This document shows positions 35,613 through 44,145 of a stretch of 64,000 nt of DNA, piece after piece. Numbering within the stretch: the first letter of the stretch is position 1; each line of letters opens with the position of its first letter. The stretch is taken from contig NZ_JAPEPJ010000001.1 in the NCBI RefSeq assembly GCF_026340255.1, positions 1,605,001 to 1,669,000 on the forward strand, in the 5' to 3' direction. The notes under the pieces are model-generated. The model was not told the origin of the DNA. It did not search any database and saw only the letters and a program-made list of their open reading frames with translations. The position numbers were made by a program, and so were the translations under genes. The DNA comes from Streptomyces sp. NBC_01408. Its GTDB lineage: Bacteria > Actinomycetota > Actinomycetes > Streptomycetales > Streptomycetaceae.

Positions 35613-36754
35613 GAGGCGTCTCCGAGTCCGACGACGTGGGTGAAGCGGGCGGGGTCGAGCAGGGCCGTGCGGCCGATGCCGGCGGCGGCCCGCTCGATGC
35701 CGAGCAGGCGGTTGGAGCGCATGGCCCCGGCGAGCAGCCGGTCCAGCAGGTGCCAGCCCGCGAAGGCGGTTGCGCGCTCGGCCAGGCCCGGATCGGCGTC
35801 GGGCCGCGCGTCGCGGTAGCCGCGCCAGAACTCCTGGACGACCGGGCGCAGCCGGGCGAGCTTCTCCGCGCCGCGGGCGAGCACGGTCTCGCGCGTCATG
35901 GACAGCCCGGCGAAGGCGGCGGTGTCGGCGTCGCCCCGGGAGGTGACGATGTCGTGCACCGCGCGGTGCAGCCATTCGCCGGCGAACCCGCCCACGTCGC
36001 GGGCCGGGTCGGCGAGGCGGAACTCCTCCCAGTCGGCCACGTGCAGCCGGCTGTCCGCCCCGGGGTGTCCGGTGATCAGGAACTGGTCCATCCGCAGGTC
36101 GCAGTGGGCGGGCACGCGCGGCGCCGCCCGTTCGGCGGCGAGCAGCCGGTGCACCGCCCCGATCAGCTGCGCGTCGTTCTGCAGCAGCCGCCAGGTCTCC
36201 AGCTCCGCCCCGCTGAACTCCTCGAACGCGGCGGCGGGCAGCGCCTCCAGCAGCTCCGGCGAGGGCATGGCGGGAGTGCTGCGCTCAAGCTGGTCCTGCT
36301 GCCCGGCAGGGCAGGCGTGCAGCCGCCCGAGGGCGGCGCCGGAGCGGTGGGCGAGTTCCGGTGTGAACTCCTGGTCGGCCATCAGTTCGGCGCCGCTGCG
36401 GGCGTCGTGGAGGTACTCGAAGGCGAGCAGCCCGGCGTCCGGGTCGCTGCCCAGCAGCGCGGGTCCGCGCAGTACGCCGGCCGGGGCGTCCGCCACCAGA
36501 CGTTCGTAGCCGAGCGCGCGGTCCATCCGGGCCCGTACGTCCTCCGGCGGACCGGTCAGCCGCTTGACGAAGACGCGGGCGCCGCCGGTCGTGCGGCCGG
36601 CCCAGGTGTCGTTGCGGCCCTGCAGCGCGGTGAGGTCCGCGCGGTCGAAGGGGCCCGTGCCGATGCGCCGCAGCAGGGCGTCGACCTCGGGCGCGGTGTC
36701 GAGGTCGACGGGCTGGAACCGGAGCTCGGTGCGGGCGGCGGTGGTGCGGGTCAC
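35609..36754 (-). CDS. APH-like kinase, class V lanthipeptide synthetase component (LxmK-like)
   Basis: This 381-aa phosphotransferase-fold protein has the nucleotide-binding Lys in ARVFVKRL, the catalytic loop HCDLRMDQFLI and the metal-binding VADWEEF. In class V lanthipeptide systems this kinase phosphorylates Ser/Thr of the precursor, and the HopA1-like partner then removes phosphate. Both ends overlap neighbours by 4 bp (GTGA). It could be mistaken for an antibiotic kinase, but the context argues against that. Confidence 0.85.
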   Translation of the reverse strand: MTRTTAARTELRFQPVDLDTAPEVDALLRRIGTGPFDRADLTALQGRNDTWAGRTTGGARVFVKRLTGPPEDVRARMDRALGYERLVADAPAGVLRGPALLGSDPDAGLLAFEYLHDARSGAELMADQEFTPELAHRSGAALGRLHACPAGQQDQLERSTPAMPSPELLEALPAAAFEEFSGAELETWRLLQNDAQLIGAVHRLLAAERAAPRVPAHCDLRMDQFLITGHPGADSRLHVADWEEFRLADPARDVGGFAGEWLHRAVHDIVTSRGDADTAAFAGLSMTRETVLARGAEKLARLRPVVQEFWRGYRDARPDADPGLAERATAFAGWHLLDRLLAGAMRSNRLLGIERAAAGIGRTALLDPARFTHVVGLGDAS

Positions 36755-39543
36755 GGCGTCTCCTCGGCCGGGTCGGCCGCCGGCGTGGCGAGCACTCCGG
36801 CATAGGCGGGCTGGGCGAACAGGTGCGCGCAGTCGCGGGCCACCTCGGCGGCCGGGGCCTCGTACAGGGCCTCGGGGAAGCCGACGAGCTCGGCGGTCCG
36901 GCGCCCGGCCGCGAGCCAGGCGCTCAGCGCGTCGGCGAGCGAGCCCTGGGTCTGCGGCGCGAGGGCGAACTGGCCCGCGCAGTACCGCCGGGCGGCGTCC
37001 ACCTCGGCGCCGCCGGGCGGTTCGGCGCCGGCGCGCCGCAGCTCGTCGCGGATCACGGCGGCGGCCTCGACGGCGCCGGCGGGTGGCAGCTGGGCGTGGA
37101 CCTGGACGAGCGCCCCGGTGCCCGCGTGGTCGCCGAAGCGGCCCGCGTACGAGGTGAAGCCGTACGGGGCCTGCGGCGTGCGCAGCGCGGCGAGCCGGGC
37201 CCCGGGCTGGCCGCCGCCGAGCACGGCCACCGCCAGCCAGCGGGCGGCGAACGACCCGGCCGGGGGCGGCTCGGGAGTGGCCCACAGCAGGTGGGCGGCA
37301 GTCGCGGGCAGGGCCGGGGGCAGGCTCAGCAGCGCGAGGCCTTCACCGGCGGCCGGGAGCGGCGCGTGCGCGCCGGGCGGCGCGTCGAGGGCCGAGGTCA
37401 GCGGGCGCAGGGCGGCGGTCGCCGCCGCGGCCCAGGCCTCGGGATCCAGGTCGCCGACGGCGGTGAGCTCGATGCCGCCCGCGTGCAGGGGGGCCGTGAG
37501 GGCCGTCGGGCCGGCGCCCGGGCCGGGCCGGCCGGCCAGGAGCCGCCGGCACAGGGCCTGTTCGACGAGCCAGGCCGGGCAGCTCACCCGGGTTCCCATG
37601 CGGGCGCGGGCCCGCGGTTCCACGGCGGCGAGTTCGTCGGCCGTCGGCGGGGCGCCGAGCAGGTCGGCGAACAGCACCGGGTCGGGGGCGGGCGCGGGCA
37701 GCCAGGCGTCGAGCAGGACGGCGCCGCTCTCCACGGTCGTGGACACGGCCCCGCGGGCCGGGAACCGGGCCGTCCAGCGGTCGGCGAGGACCAGGGCGAG
37801 CCGTTCGCGGTCGGCGGGCGCGGCCGCGGGGGGCGCGGGCAGGCGCAGCCGGAGTTCGACGAGGGGGGCGCGGGTGTCGCGTACGGCGGCCACGGCGGGC
37901 TCGCCCGGGCGGCCTGCGGCGGGCCCGGGGCCGGTCTCGGCGAAGGCGGGCAGCCGCAGCGCGGCCGGGGCGGCCGGGGCGGCCGACGGCAGGGCCGGGG
38001 CTGGGGTCGTCGGGGCGGCCGACCGCAGGGCCGGGGCCGGGTTCGGGGCGCCGGGACCGGCCGTAGGGGCCGGGGCGGCCGGAGATGCCGTGGAGGCGGA
38101 GGAGATAGGGGAGGTCGGAGACGCCGAAGAGGCGGAGGCGCCGAGAGCGGCCGGAGACGTCGCAGAGGCGGAGGAGGCGGGGGAGCTCGAAGAGATGGGG
38201 GAGGTGGGGGACGCCGAAGACACCGAAGAGCCGCGGGAGTCCGAAGAGGCGGCGGGCATCGGCGCGGCGGACCGGACCGGTGCTCCCAGGCCCCGGAAGG
38301 GGACCGGTTCGCCGCCCGGGAGCAGCGCCAGCACCGCCCGAGGATCGTCGGCCAGCGCGCCGGCGGCCGCGCGGACCCGCCCCGCGGCGAGGGCCCGCAG
38401 GCGGGCGGGCAGCTCGTCCAGGAGGGCGGGCTCGCCGAAGAGGATCTCCAGCCGGCCGAGCGCGCGGGCCCGGGGGCCCGGCCCGTGATGGGCGCGCAGG
38501 TGGTCGTCGGCGAGCCGCCGGGCCGCCTGCCGGACCTCGGCGTCGGCGACCTCGTCGGCATCGGCGATGGCGCGCAGGGCCCCGTCGACCCGGTGCAGCG
38601 CGGCCCGTACCCCGTCCTCGTCGGCGGCGGGCAGGGTGATGACGAGGCTGTCGGGGTCGAGCGCGTCCAGCGGGCCGAAGAATCCGCAGCCCGCGTCGAC
38701 CGGCGGCACGGCCAGCAGCCGGGCTGCCACGAGCCGGGCGAGGTAGCCGTCGAGGTCGGCGGCCGGGTCGGGCAGCCGGTAGCCGAGGCAGACGGCTCCG
38801 CCGCCGGGCACGGTCCGTACGCTCACCCGGTCCGCGGTGAGCGGGGGTTCGGCCAGGACCGGGCGGCGCGCGGCGTCGGGCCGGGCGGGCCCGGCCGGAA
38901 CCGCGGCGAAGTACCGGGTGACGAGGGCGGCGACCTGTTCGGGGTCGTCCCCGCCGCTCACCGTGAGTACGGCGTTGCCCGGGGCGTAGTGCTCGCGGAA
39001 GAAGGCGGCGCAGTCCTCGGGGGTCAGTCGGGCCAGGTCGGGCAGGTCGCCGTAGCCGTCGTGGGTGTTGGCCCAGCGGTCGTACAGCAGTCCGGGCAGC
39101 AGGGGCCAGGGCAGCCCGCCGAGCGGTGCGTCGTACACGGCGGCCTTGATCTCGGCCTCGACGCCGGTGAGTTGCTCGGCGAGGGAGTCCGGGGTGAAGC
39201 GGGGGGCGCGCATCCGGTCGGCCTCGGCGGCCAGCGCGCGTTCCAGCGCCGCGGTGGGAACGACGTGGACGTAGTCCGTGTAGTCCTGGTGGGTGGTGCC
39301 CTCGGCGGATCCGCCGTCGGCCATGAGGCCGGCGAAGTAGGCGCGGTCGGGGAAGCGTTCGCTGCCCTCGAACATCATGTGTTCCAGCAGGTGCGCGAGG
39401 CCGGCGCGGCCCTCGGGCTCCGAGCGGAAGCCGACGCCGTAGTGGACGGCGACCGCCGTCAGCCCGCCCGCGGCCGTCGTGTCGATCAGTACGCGCAGCC
39501 CGTTGGCGAGGGTCAGCCTGCGTATGCCCGTGCGGCCGGTCAT
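36751..39543 (-). CDS. Fused two-half M16 metallopeptidase, likely leader protease
   Basis: This 930-aa protein joins an active M16 half (1-420, zinc motif H51-LLE-H55 in HLLEHMMFEGSERF) and an inactive half (about 535-930) without HxxEH. They are linked by about 110 residues of nearly pure Ser, Ala, Pro and Thr (about 425-530), including a repeated SSASPTSPISS block. M16 peptidases occur in class V clusters, where they are thought to remove leaders; other systems split the halves into two genes. The overlap with its neighbours is ATGA/GTGA. Confidence 0.85.
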   Translation of the reverse strand: MTGRTGIRRLTLANGLRVLIDTTAAGGLTAVAVHYGVGFRSEPEGRAGLAHLLEHMMFEGSERFPDRAYFAGLMADGGSAEGTTHQDYTDYVHVVPTAALERALAAEADRMRAPRFTPDSLAEQLTGVEAEIKAAVYDAPLGGLPWPLLPGLLYDRWANTHDGYGDLPDLARLTPEDCAAFFREHYAPGNAVLTVSGGDDPEQVAALVTRYFAAVPAGPARPDAARRPVLAEPPLTADRVSVRTVPGGGAVCLGYRLPDPAADLDGYLARLVAARLLAVPPVDAGCGFFGPLDALDPDSLVITLPAADEDGVRAALHRVDGALRAIADADEVADAEVRQAARRLADDHLRAHHGPGPRARALGRLEILFGEPALLDELPARLRALAAGRVRAAAGALADDPRAVLALLPGGEPVPFRGLGAPVRSAAPMPAASSDSRGSSVSSASPTSPISSSSPASSASATSPAALGASASSASPTSPISSASTASPAAPAPTAGPGAPNPAPALRSAAPTTPAPALPSAAPAAPAALRLPAFAETGPGPAAGRPGEPAVAAVRDTRAPLVELRLRLPAPPAAAPADRERLALVLADRWTARFPARGAVSTTVESGAVLLDAWLPAPAPDPVLFADLLGAPPTADELAAVEPRARARMGTRVSCPAWLVEQALCRRLLAGRPGPGAGPTALTAPLHAGGIELTAVGDLDPEAWAAAATAALRPLTSALDAPPGAHAPLPAAGEGLALLSLPPALPATAAHLLWATPEPPPAGSFAARWLAVAVLGGGQPGARLAALRTPQAPYGFTSYAGRFGDHAGTGALVQVHAQLPPAGAVEAAAVIRDELRRAGAEPPGGAEVDAARRYCAGQFALAPQTQGSLADALSAWLAAGRRTAELVGFPEALYEAPAAEVARDCAHLFAQPAYAGVLATPAADPAEETP
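38060..38270. repeat. Ser/Ala/Pro-coding low-complexity repeat in the M16 linker
   Basis: A degenerate purine-biased repeat (gaggcggaggagatgggggag-like units on the plus strand) encodes the interdomain linker. It is likely prone to length change. Confidence 0.7.
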
Positions 39544-40448
39544 CCGGCGGCCCCCTCGGTGAGCGTGGCGGCGAGCACGCCGTACAGGCGGGCCTGGCCG
39601 GTCGAGGCCGGGATGTACGCGGCCGTGTCGTGCGCGTGCAGCGCAACGCGCAGGGCGGTGCCGTGCAGGTGGCCCTCACGCGCGGCCGCGGCGTCGCCGC
39701 CGTAGCCGTCGAAGAGGGCGTCCAGCAGCTGCTGCCAGACCTGCGGGTCGGCGGCGGCGCCCAGCAGCCAGCGGAACTCCAGGAGTTCCCCGGCGAGCCA
39801 GCCCAGGTCGAAATGGGGCGGGGCGGCGCACAGGTCCTCGCCCGTCAGCAGCACCGCCGGTGCGGCTCCGGCGGCGGGGAGGAGCGAGCCGAGGCCCGGC
39901 GCGCCGTGCGACAGGACGTGGCCGTCCGCGGGGCCGAGGGCTTGCGCCACCCAGGCGAGCAGGGGGGCCACGGCCGCCTCGCCCAGCAGGTCCGCGGCGG
40001 TGGCTCCGCCGGCGGTCGTACGGCCCGACAGCCAGGCGTGCAGCCGTACGACCGCGCGCGCGGGCCGCCGGGCCTCCTCGGGGACGGGCCGGGCGTGGAG
40101 TACGGCGAGCAGCGCGCCGACCTCCCTGAGGGTTTCGGTGAGCGCGCGGTGGCCGCCGGGGACGGCATGCGGTCCACCCCCGGTGATGAGCCAGTGGGCC
40201 ACGGAGTACGGACCGGGGGCGGCGTACGTCCGGGCGCCGTCCGGCGCGGGATCCCCGGTCAGCAGGCGGGTACCAGGGCCGGGGGAGGTCTGCTCGACGA
40301 GCTCGCGCAGGCGGGCGGTGAGCGGTGCGAAGGCCTCCGGAGCCCCCGCACCGGGTCGGCGCAGCCAGCGGTGGCCGCCGTCGGGCAGGGCGGTGACGGT
40401 GGTGGAGAGCAGGCCTGTCGCGTAGGCGTCGACCACGACGGCGCTCAT
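39540..40448 (-). CDS. Degenerate kinase-fold protein, possible third (LxmX-like) synthetase component
   Basis: This 302-aa protein has faint APH-like features in the right order: LREVGALLAVLHARPVPEE (helix after the hinge), VLSHGAPGLGSLLP where kinases have HGDxxxxN, and FDLGWLAGELLEFRW in place of the metal loop. The catalytic Asp and Asn are absent, so kinase activity is unlikely. Class V lanthipeptide synthetases have a third protein beside kinase and lyase, and this gene fits that place. It is coupled to both neighbours by ATGA overlaps. The assignment is inference. Confidence 0.6.
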   Translation of the reverse strand: MSAVVVDAYATGLLSTTVTALPDGGHRWLRRPGAGAPEAFAPLTARLRELVEQTSPGPGTRLLTGDPAPDGARTYAAPGPYSVAHWLITGGGPHAVPGGHRALTETLREVGALLAVLHARPVPEEARRPARAVVRLHAWLSGRTTAGGATAADLLGEAAVAPLLAWVAQALGPADGHVLSHGAPGLGSLLPAAGAAPAVLLTGEDLCAAPPHFDLGWLAGELLEFRWLLGAAADPQVWQQLLDALFDGYGGDAAAAREGHLHGTALRVALHAHDTAAYIPASTGQARLYGVLAATLTEGAAG

Positions 40449-41092
40449 GGCGTCGGCTCCGCCGTGATGCTGCGGTGCAGCGCGGCGAGGCCGTCCACCA
40501 CATCGGGGAGCGGGGCCGGGGCCCAGCTGTCGGTGCGCCCGGTGGTCAGGCTGAGCGCGGGCACGGGCGGCACGACGACGCAGTTGGGGCGCTCCGCGAG
40601 GGCCTCGGCGTGGCGGCGGTAGGCATGGCTCTGGGCGCCGCCGGGCGGCAGCGCGGGGGCGACGGCGACGGGCGCCGCCGTGCACTGCGCGGTGAGCAGC
40701 GAGGGGCTGTCGGCGAGGCCGAGCGCGAGGCGGGCGGTGTACGAGAACGTCGAGGGGTAGACGAGTACGGCCTCGGCCCAGGCGGTCAGGTCGACGTGCG
40801 GGGCGCGCAGCACGGGCTCGTCCGGCCAGGCGTCCACCAGGGTGCGGCGGCCGGTGAGCAGGTTGAGGGCCTCGCGCGTGACGAACCGCTGGGCGCTGCG
40901 GGTGAGGACGGTCTGGATCTCCAGAGCGGGGTGGGTGGAGCGCAGCCAGGCGATCCAGGAGGGCAGTTCGGCGGCGGAGACGGAGCCGGTGGCGATGAAG
41001 AGGAGCCGGGTGAAACCGAGCCCTGCGGGCTCGGTGCCTGCGGCGGGAGCGGTGTCGGTGATGTGCTCGGTGCGCTCGGTGGGGTGGGTCAC
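40445..41092 (-). CDS. HFCD-type flavoprotein, peptidyl-cysteine decarboxylase (LxmD-like)
   Basis: This 215-aa flavoprotein of the EpiD/MrsD/Dfp fold has a LLFIATGSVSAAELP start (FMN phosphate loop), active-site-type His in APHVDLTAWAEAVLV, PSTFSYTARLALGLADSLL-like FMN strand (PSTFSYTARLALGLADSP) and the substrate clamp region APALPPGGAQSHAYRRH. It should oxidatively decarboxylate the C-terminal Cys of the precursor to an enethiol for the AviCys ring. GTG 41092 starts 5 bp after the reductase gene. Confidence 0.82.
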   Translation of the reverse strand: MTHPTERTEHITDTAPAAGTEPAGLGFTRLLFIATGSVSAAELPSWIAWLRSTHPALEIQTVLTRSAQRFVTREALNLLTGRRTLVDAWPDEPVLRAPHVDLTAWAEAVLVYPSTFSYTARLALGLADSPSLLTAQCTAAPVAVAPALPPGGAQSHAYRRHAEALAERPNCVVVPPVPALSLTTGRTDSWAPAPLPDVVDGLAALHRSITAEPTP

Positions 41093-41097
41093 GGCGG

Positions 41098-42063
41098 CTA
41101 CCAGCCGTTCCCGGTGAACAGCACTTCCAGGTCGCGCAGTACGGCCCGCGGTCCCTCCAGCATGCCCACTCCCACGTTGTTGAGGACCACCTCGTCGACG
41201 CCCGCCGCGTGGTACGCGGCGATGCCCGCGGCCAGTTCCGCGGGGTCGCCGGTGAGGGCTCCCCCGGCGGCGAGCAGGCTCTTGGCTGTGGCCGTCGGGT
41301 CCTCGCCGTCGACCCGCACGCCGGCGCGGGTCAGCATGTCCTGGTAGTGCGACGCGGAGAAGTGGTCGGAGCTGCCGGTGGCGAGGACGGTCAGGGGGTT
41401 CCTGCCGTCGGCCGCGGCGGCCATGGGGACGATGGACACGACGCGCGGCACGGGCCGGCCCGCGGCCTCGGCTCCTTCGCGCAGCGCGGGGACGATGACG
41501 TCGCGCACGTACGCCGGCGGGGTGAGCCAGGTGATCGCCACGTCGGCGGTCTCCCCGGCGATCCGGGCCATGCCGGGGCGCAGCACCCCGAGTCCCACCT
41601 CGACGGGGGGTGCGGGCGAGCGGGGGATGGAGCCGCTGTAGGAGAAGTAGGTGCCGCGCTGGTCGACCTCGTCGCCGTCGAGCAGTCCGCGGACGATGTT
41701 CAGGTATTCGCGGCAGGCCGTCAGCGGGCTCTTGTAGGGCTCGCCGAGCGCCATCGCCTGGAAGACGCGCGCACCGGGCCCGAATCCGGCGGTGACGGGG
41801 TGACCGGAGGCCGCGGCGAGGGTGCGGGCCTCGATGGCGGCCTGGACGGGATGGCGCAGCGGCATCAGCGAGACACCGATCCCGAACGGGACGCGCAGGC
41901 CCATTCCGCTCAACTGCGCGAGGATCTGGTGCTGTTCGTTGAGGAGCACCTGTCCCTGCCACAGCGCCCGCGCTCCCCGCCACTGCACGAACGCGGCGAA
42001 CGGTGCCGCCTGCTCCGCGCGGGTCGGAACGATGGGCAGGAGAACAGAGACACTGCGGCTCAT
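41098..42063 (-). CDS. LLM-class F420-dependent oxidoreductase (LxmJ-like reductase)
   Basis: This 321-aa luciferase-like TIM-barrel protein has VSVLLPIVPTRAEQ at the start, GVSLMPLRHPVQAAIEARTLAAASGHPVTAGFGPG in the middle and VLRPGMARIAGETADVAITWLTPP. In lexapeptide-type clusters the homologue uses F420H2 to reduce dehydroalanine or dehydrobutyrine to D-residues. GGAGGT is six bases before ATG 42063. The gene is separated from the precursor by a 188-bp gap with an attenuator-like hairpin. Confidence 0.85.
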   Translation of the reverse strand: MSRSVSVLLPIVPTRAEQAAPFAAFVQWRGARALWQGQVLLNEQHQILAQLSGMGLRVPFGIGVSLMPLRHPVQAAIEARTLAAASGHPVTAGFGPGARVFQAMALGEPYKSPLTACREYLNIVRGLLDGDEVDQRGTYFSYSGSIPRSPAPPVEVGLGVLRPGMARIAGETADVAITWLTPPAYVRDVIVPALREGAEAAGRPVPRVVSIVPMAAAADGRNPLTVLATGSSDHFSASHYQDMLTRAGVRVDGEDPTATAKSLLAAGGALTGDPAELAAGIAAYHAAGVDEVVLNNVGVGMLEGPRAVLRDLEVLFTGNGW

Positions 42064-42180
42064 CGCCGGACCTCCGGGAGTCGCGGAAGAGGAAGGGCAG
42101 GAAGGGACGAAGGCACGGCACGAAGGCACGAAAGAATGGGCGGTGCCCGGCCCGGGTCGGACCCGGGGCGCGGGGCTGTG

Positions 42181-42215
42181 GCGGTCCTGGGCGCCTTGCC
42201 CGCGCCCAGGACCGC
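42181..42215 (-). terminator. Attenuator-like hairpin between precursor and biosynthetic genes
   Basis: A perfect 13-bp stem (42181-42193 with 42203-42215) with a 9-nt loop is in the gap after the precursor gene. It would let most transcripts stop after the precursor, so that substrate exceeds enzymes, as is common in RiPP operons. Confidence 0.7.
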
Positions 42216-42251
42216 TCGGTTCAGCCGTTACCGGCCGCCCCTACTGCTGGA

Positions 42252-42437
42252 TCAGCAGCTGTACTTCCAGGAAGCGGTGCCGGCGGCGACGCTCACCTTG
42301 GTGTAGGCGATGGTGGTGATGGTCGGCGTGATCGCCGGGGCGTCGGCCGACGCCTCGAAGTTCAGCTCGGCGGCGTCGGCGTAGGCCTCGAAGCCACCGA
42401 CGAGCTCCATGATGTTGACGTTCTCGATCTTCTGCAT
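42252..42437 (-). CDS. Class V lanthipeptide precursor peptide
   Basis: This 61-aa peptide starts at ATG 42437, with GGAGAG four bases upstream. The leader is MQKIENVNIMELVGGFEAYA followed by acidic residues; the C-terminal half is rich in Thr, Ser, Ile and Val (AITPTITTIAYTKVSV) and ends SWKYSC. The single Cys61 is the last residue, which fits decarboxylation and AviCys formation with a nearby Ser or Thr (Ser56 or Thr54). No other Cys means no classical lanthionine ring. The cleavage site is not clear, perhaps near Ala33. Confidence 0.85.
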   Translation of the reverse strand: MQKIENVNIMELVGGFEAYADAAELNFEASADAPAITPTITTIAYTKVSVAAGTASWKYSC

Positions 42438-42493
42438 TGTGCTCTCCAGATCTTTGGAAACGTCCGCCTCTGGTTCCGGCGGACGTGTCCCAG

Positions 42494-42910
42494 TCAACAA
42501 CCGTGCGCTGTGGTACGGATATTGGCCCTTGGTGAGGTGTCCCTTGGGACAATGTCCCCGGTGCAGATGAGCGGATGGTGCAGATGGGCCATCAGCGCGG
42601 CTTCGAGCCGGGAGCTGACGCCGAGCTTGTCCACGATGCTGGCCACATGGGCCTTCGCGGTCCGCTCGACGATGCCCAGCCGCCGGGCGATGAGCCGGTT
42701 GGGCATGCCATGGCCGAGCAGTGTGAGCACCTGTCGCTCACGCCCGGTCAGTGTCCCGATCCCCCGTGGATCGTTGACGGCGCCGCGCAGCAGTGCGCAG
42801 TCGCAGGTGCCCGCGCTGTGGGCGTCCAAGTCCGCCAGTTCCGGGTGCTGGTCAGGCACTCGGACGGCGATGGACGCACGATGGGACTCCATGGTGTGCA
42901 AAGCAGTCAC
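42494..42910 (-). CDS. LuxR-type regulator of the lanthipeptide cluster
   Basis: This roughly 138-aa protein has a C-terminal LuxR helix-turn-helix (about 70-125: LTGRERQVLTLLGHGMPNRLIARRLGIVERTAKAHVASIVDKLGV). The N-terminal part is short, contains CDC and is not a receiver or ligand domain I recognise. It lies 56 bp upstream of the precursor on the same strand and is the likely activator. The start is uncertain: GTG 42910 has GGGGGAGA almost touching it, while ATG 42892 has no ribosome site. Confidence 0.78.
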   Translation of the reverse strand: MTALHTMESHRASIAVRVPDQHPELADLDAHSAGTCDCALLRGAVNDPRGIGTLTGRERQVLTLLGHGMPNRLIARRLGIVERTAKAHVASIVDKLGVSSRLEAALMAHLHHPLICTGDIVPRDTSPRANIRTTAHGC

Positions 42911-43043
42911 TCTCCCCCGATGGACTGTTCGAAATGCGATCGTAAGCATCCGGTAACGGGAGAGCAAAGTCTCGGAACATGAGACAGCTCACATGGTAGT
43001 GCGGGAACCGACAGGGCGTCAGGACCATGTGTCTGACCTGCTG

Positions 43044-44102
43044 TTACGTATCGAGAGGACCGCTCGCCGGGGTGCCGTACCGGGCCCGCAGTTCCGAGAA
43101 CACCCCGAAGGCGGCGGCGGTCAGCGGTACCGCGAGCAGCATGCCGAGGATCCCGGCGACGCTCGCGCCGGCCGTGATGGCCAGCATGACCACCGCCGGG
43201 TGCATCTGGACGGTGCGGCTCTGCACCATCGGCTGGAGCACGTACCCCTCGATCATCTGGACCGCCAGCACCACGCCGAGCGTCCACAGGCCGATGACCC
43301 AGCCCCGGTCGGCGAAGGCGACGAGGACCGCCACGGCGCCGGAGAGGATGGCGCCCAGGTACGGGATGTACGCGGTTACGAACACCAGGGCGGCCAGCCC
43401 CAGCGCGCCCGGCACGTCGAGCACCAGCAGACCGGCGCCGATCAGCACGGCGTCGACCAGGGCCACGAAGGTGGTCCCGCGCATGAAGCCCTCGACGGCC
43501 TCGAAGGCCCGCCGGCCCATGGCCTCCATCAGGTCGCCCGAACGGCTCGGGACGAGCGCGCGCAGCGTGCCCACCGCCCGGTCGGAGTCGCGGAGGAAGA
43601 AGAAGATCAGCACGAGCGCCAGCAGCGCCGTCGCGACCATCGTCCCTATCACGCTGAGCCCGGCGACCACCCCCGAGGCGGCCGTACCGCCGAACTTGGC
43701 GAGCAGGTCCTTGGAGTTCTTCGCGACGTCCTCCACCGAGGTGCCCAGCGCCCCGAAGTGCTCCGCGAGGCTCTGGCCGGCCCGCCGCAGGGCGTCGACG
43801 ATCTCGTCGCCCGTCTCGATGAGCGCGAGGACGACGATGTACGAGGCCCCGCCGACGACGGCGACCACGGCGAGGCAGGTGAGGGCCGCGGCGAGCGACC
43901 GGTTGACCTTCAGGCGGACCAGCCGCCGGTGCAGCGGCCCGAGCAGCGCCGTGCCGAGCACGGCGAGCAGGACGGGCGTGACGACCGTCCGGAACACCCC
44001 GCACAGCCACACGACGACGGCCAGCACGGCGGTGACGAGGAGGGCGACGGCGCACCAGGCGGCGAATCGCCGCACGGGCTCGGGCAGCAGGGGAGTCGAC
44101 AC
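43044..44102 (-). CDS. AI-2E family transporter
   Basis: This 352-aa permease of the AI-2E/PerM family has about eight membrane helices, with the family ending YIPYLGAILSGAVAVLVAF, VQMIEGYVLQPMVQSRTVQMHP and LGMLLAVPLTAA. Substrates vary (ions, small metabolites). GTG 44102 is the likely start, and TTG 44114 is possible. It is probably outside the lanthipeptide cluster. Confidence 0.88.
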   Translation of the reverse strand: MSTPLLPEPVRRFAAWCAVALLVTAVLAVVVWLCGVFRTVVTPVLLAVLGTALLGPLHRRLVRLKVNRSLAAALTCLAVVAVVGGASYIVVLALIETGDEIVDALRRAGQSLAEHFGALGTSVEDVAKNSKDLLAKFGGTAASGVVAGLSVIGTMVATALLALVLIFFFLRDSDRAVGTLRALVPSRSGDLMEAMGRRAFEAVEGFMRGTTFVALVDAVLIGAGLLVLDVPGALGLAALVFVTAYIPYLGAILSGAVAVLVAFADRGWVIGLWTLGVVLAVQMIEGYVLQPMVQSRTVQMHPAVVMLAITAGASVAGILGMLLAVPLTAAAFGVFSELRARYGTPASGPLDT

Positions 44103-44145
44103 GGCTGTATCCAAGCACGGTTGCCGTCCCCGCCCGTCCGGAGGC

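Noticed and set aside
35609..36754. Aminoglycoside resistance kinase
   Set aside because: The fold is APH-like, but overlaps with the HopA1-like and M16 genes and the precursor nearby fit a lanthipeptide kinase better.
36823..39705. A 960-aa plus-strand open frame opposite the M16 gene
   Set aside because: Its Gly/Arg/Ala-rich composition and lack of domains mark it as the antisense shadow of the M16 peptidase.
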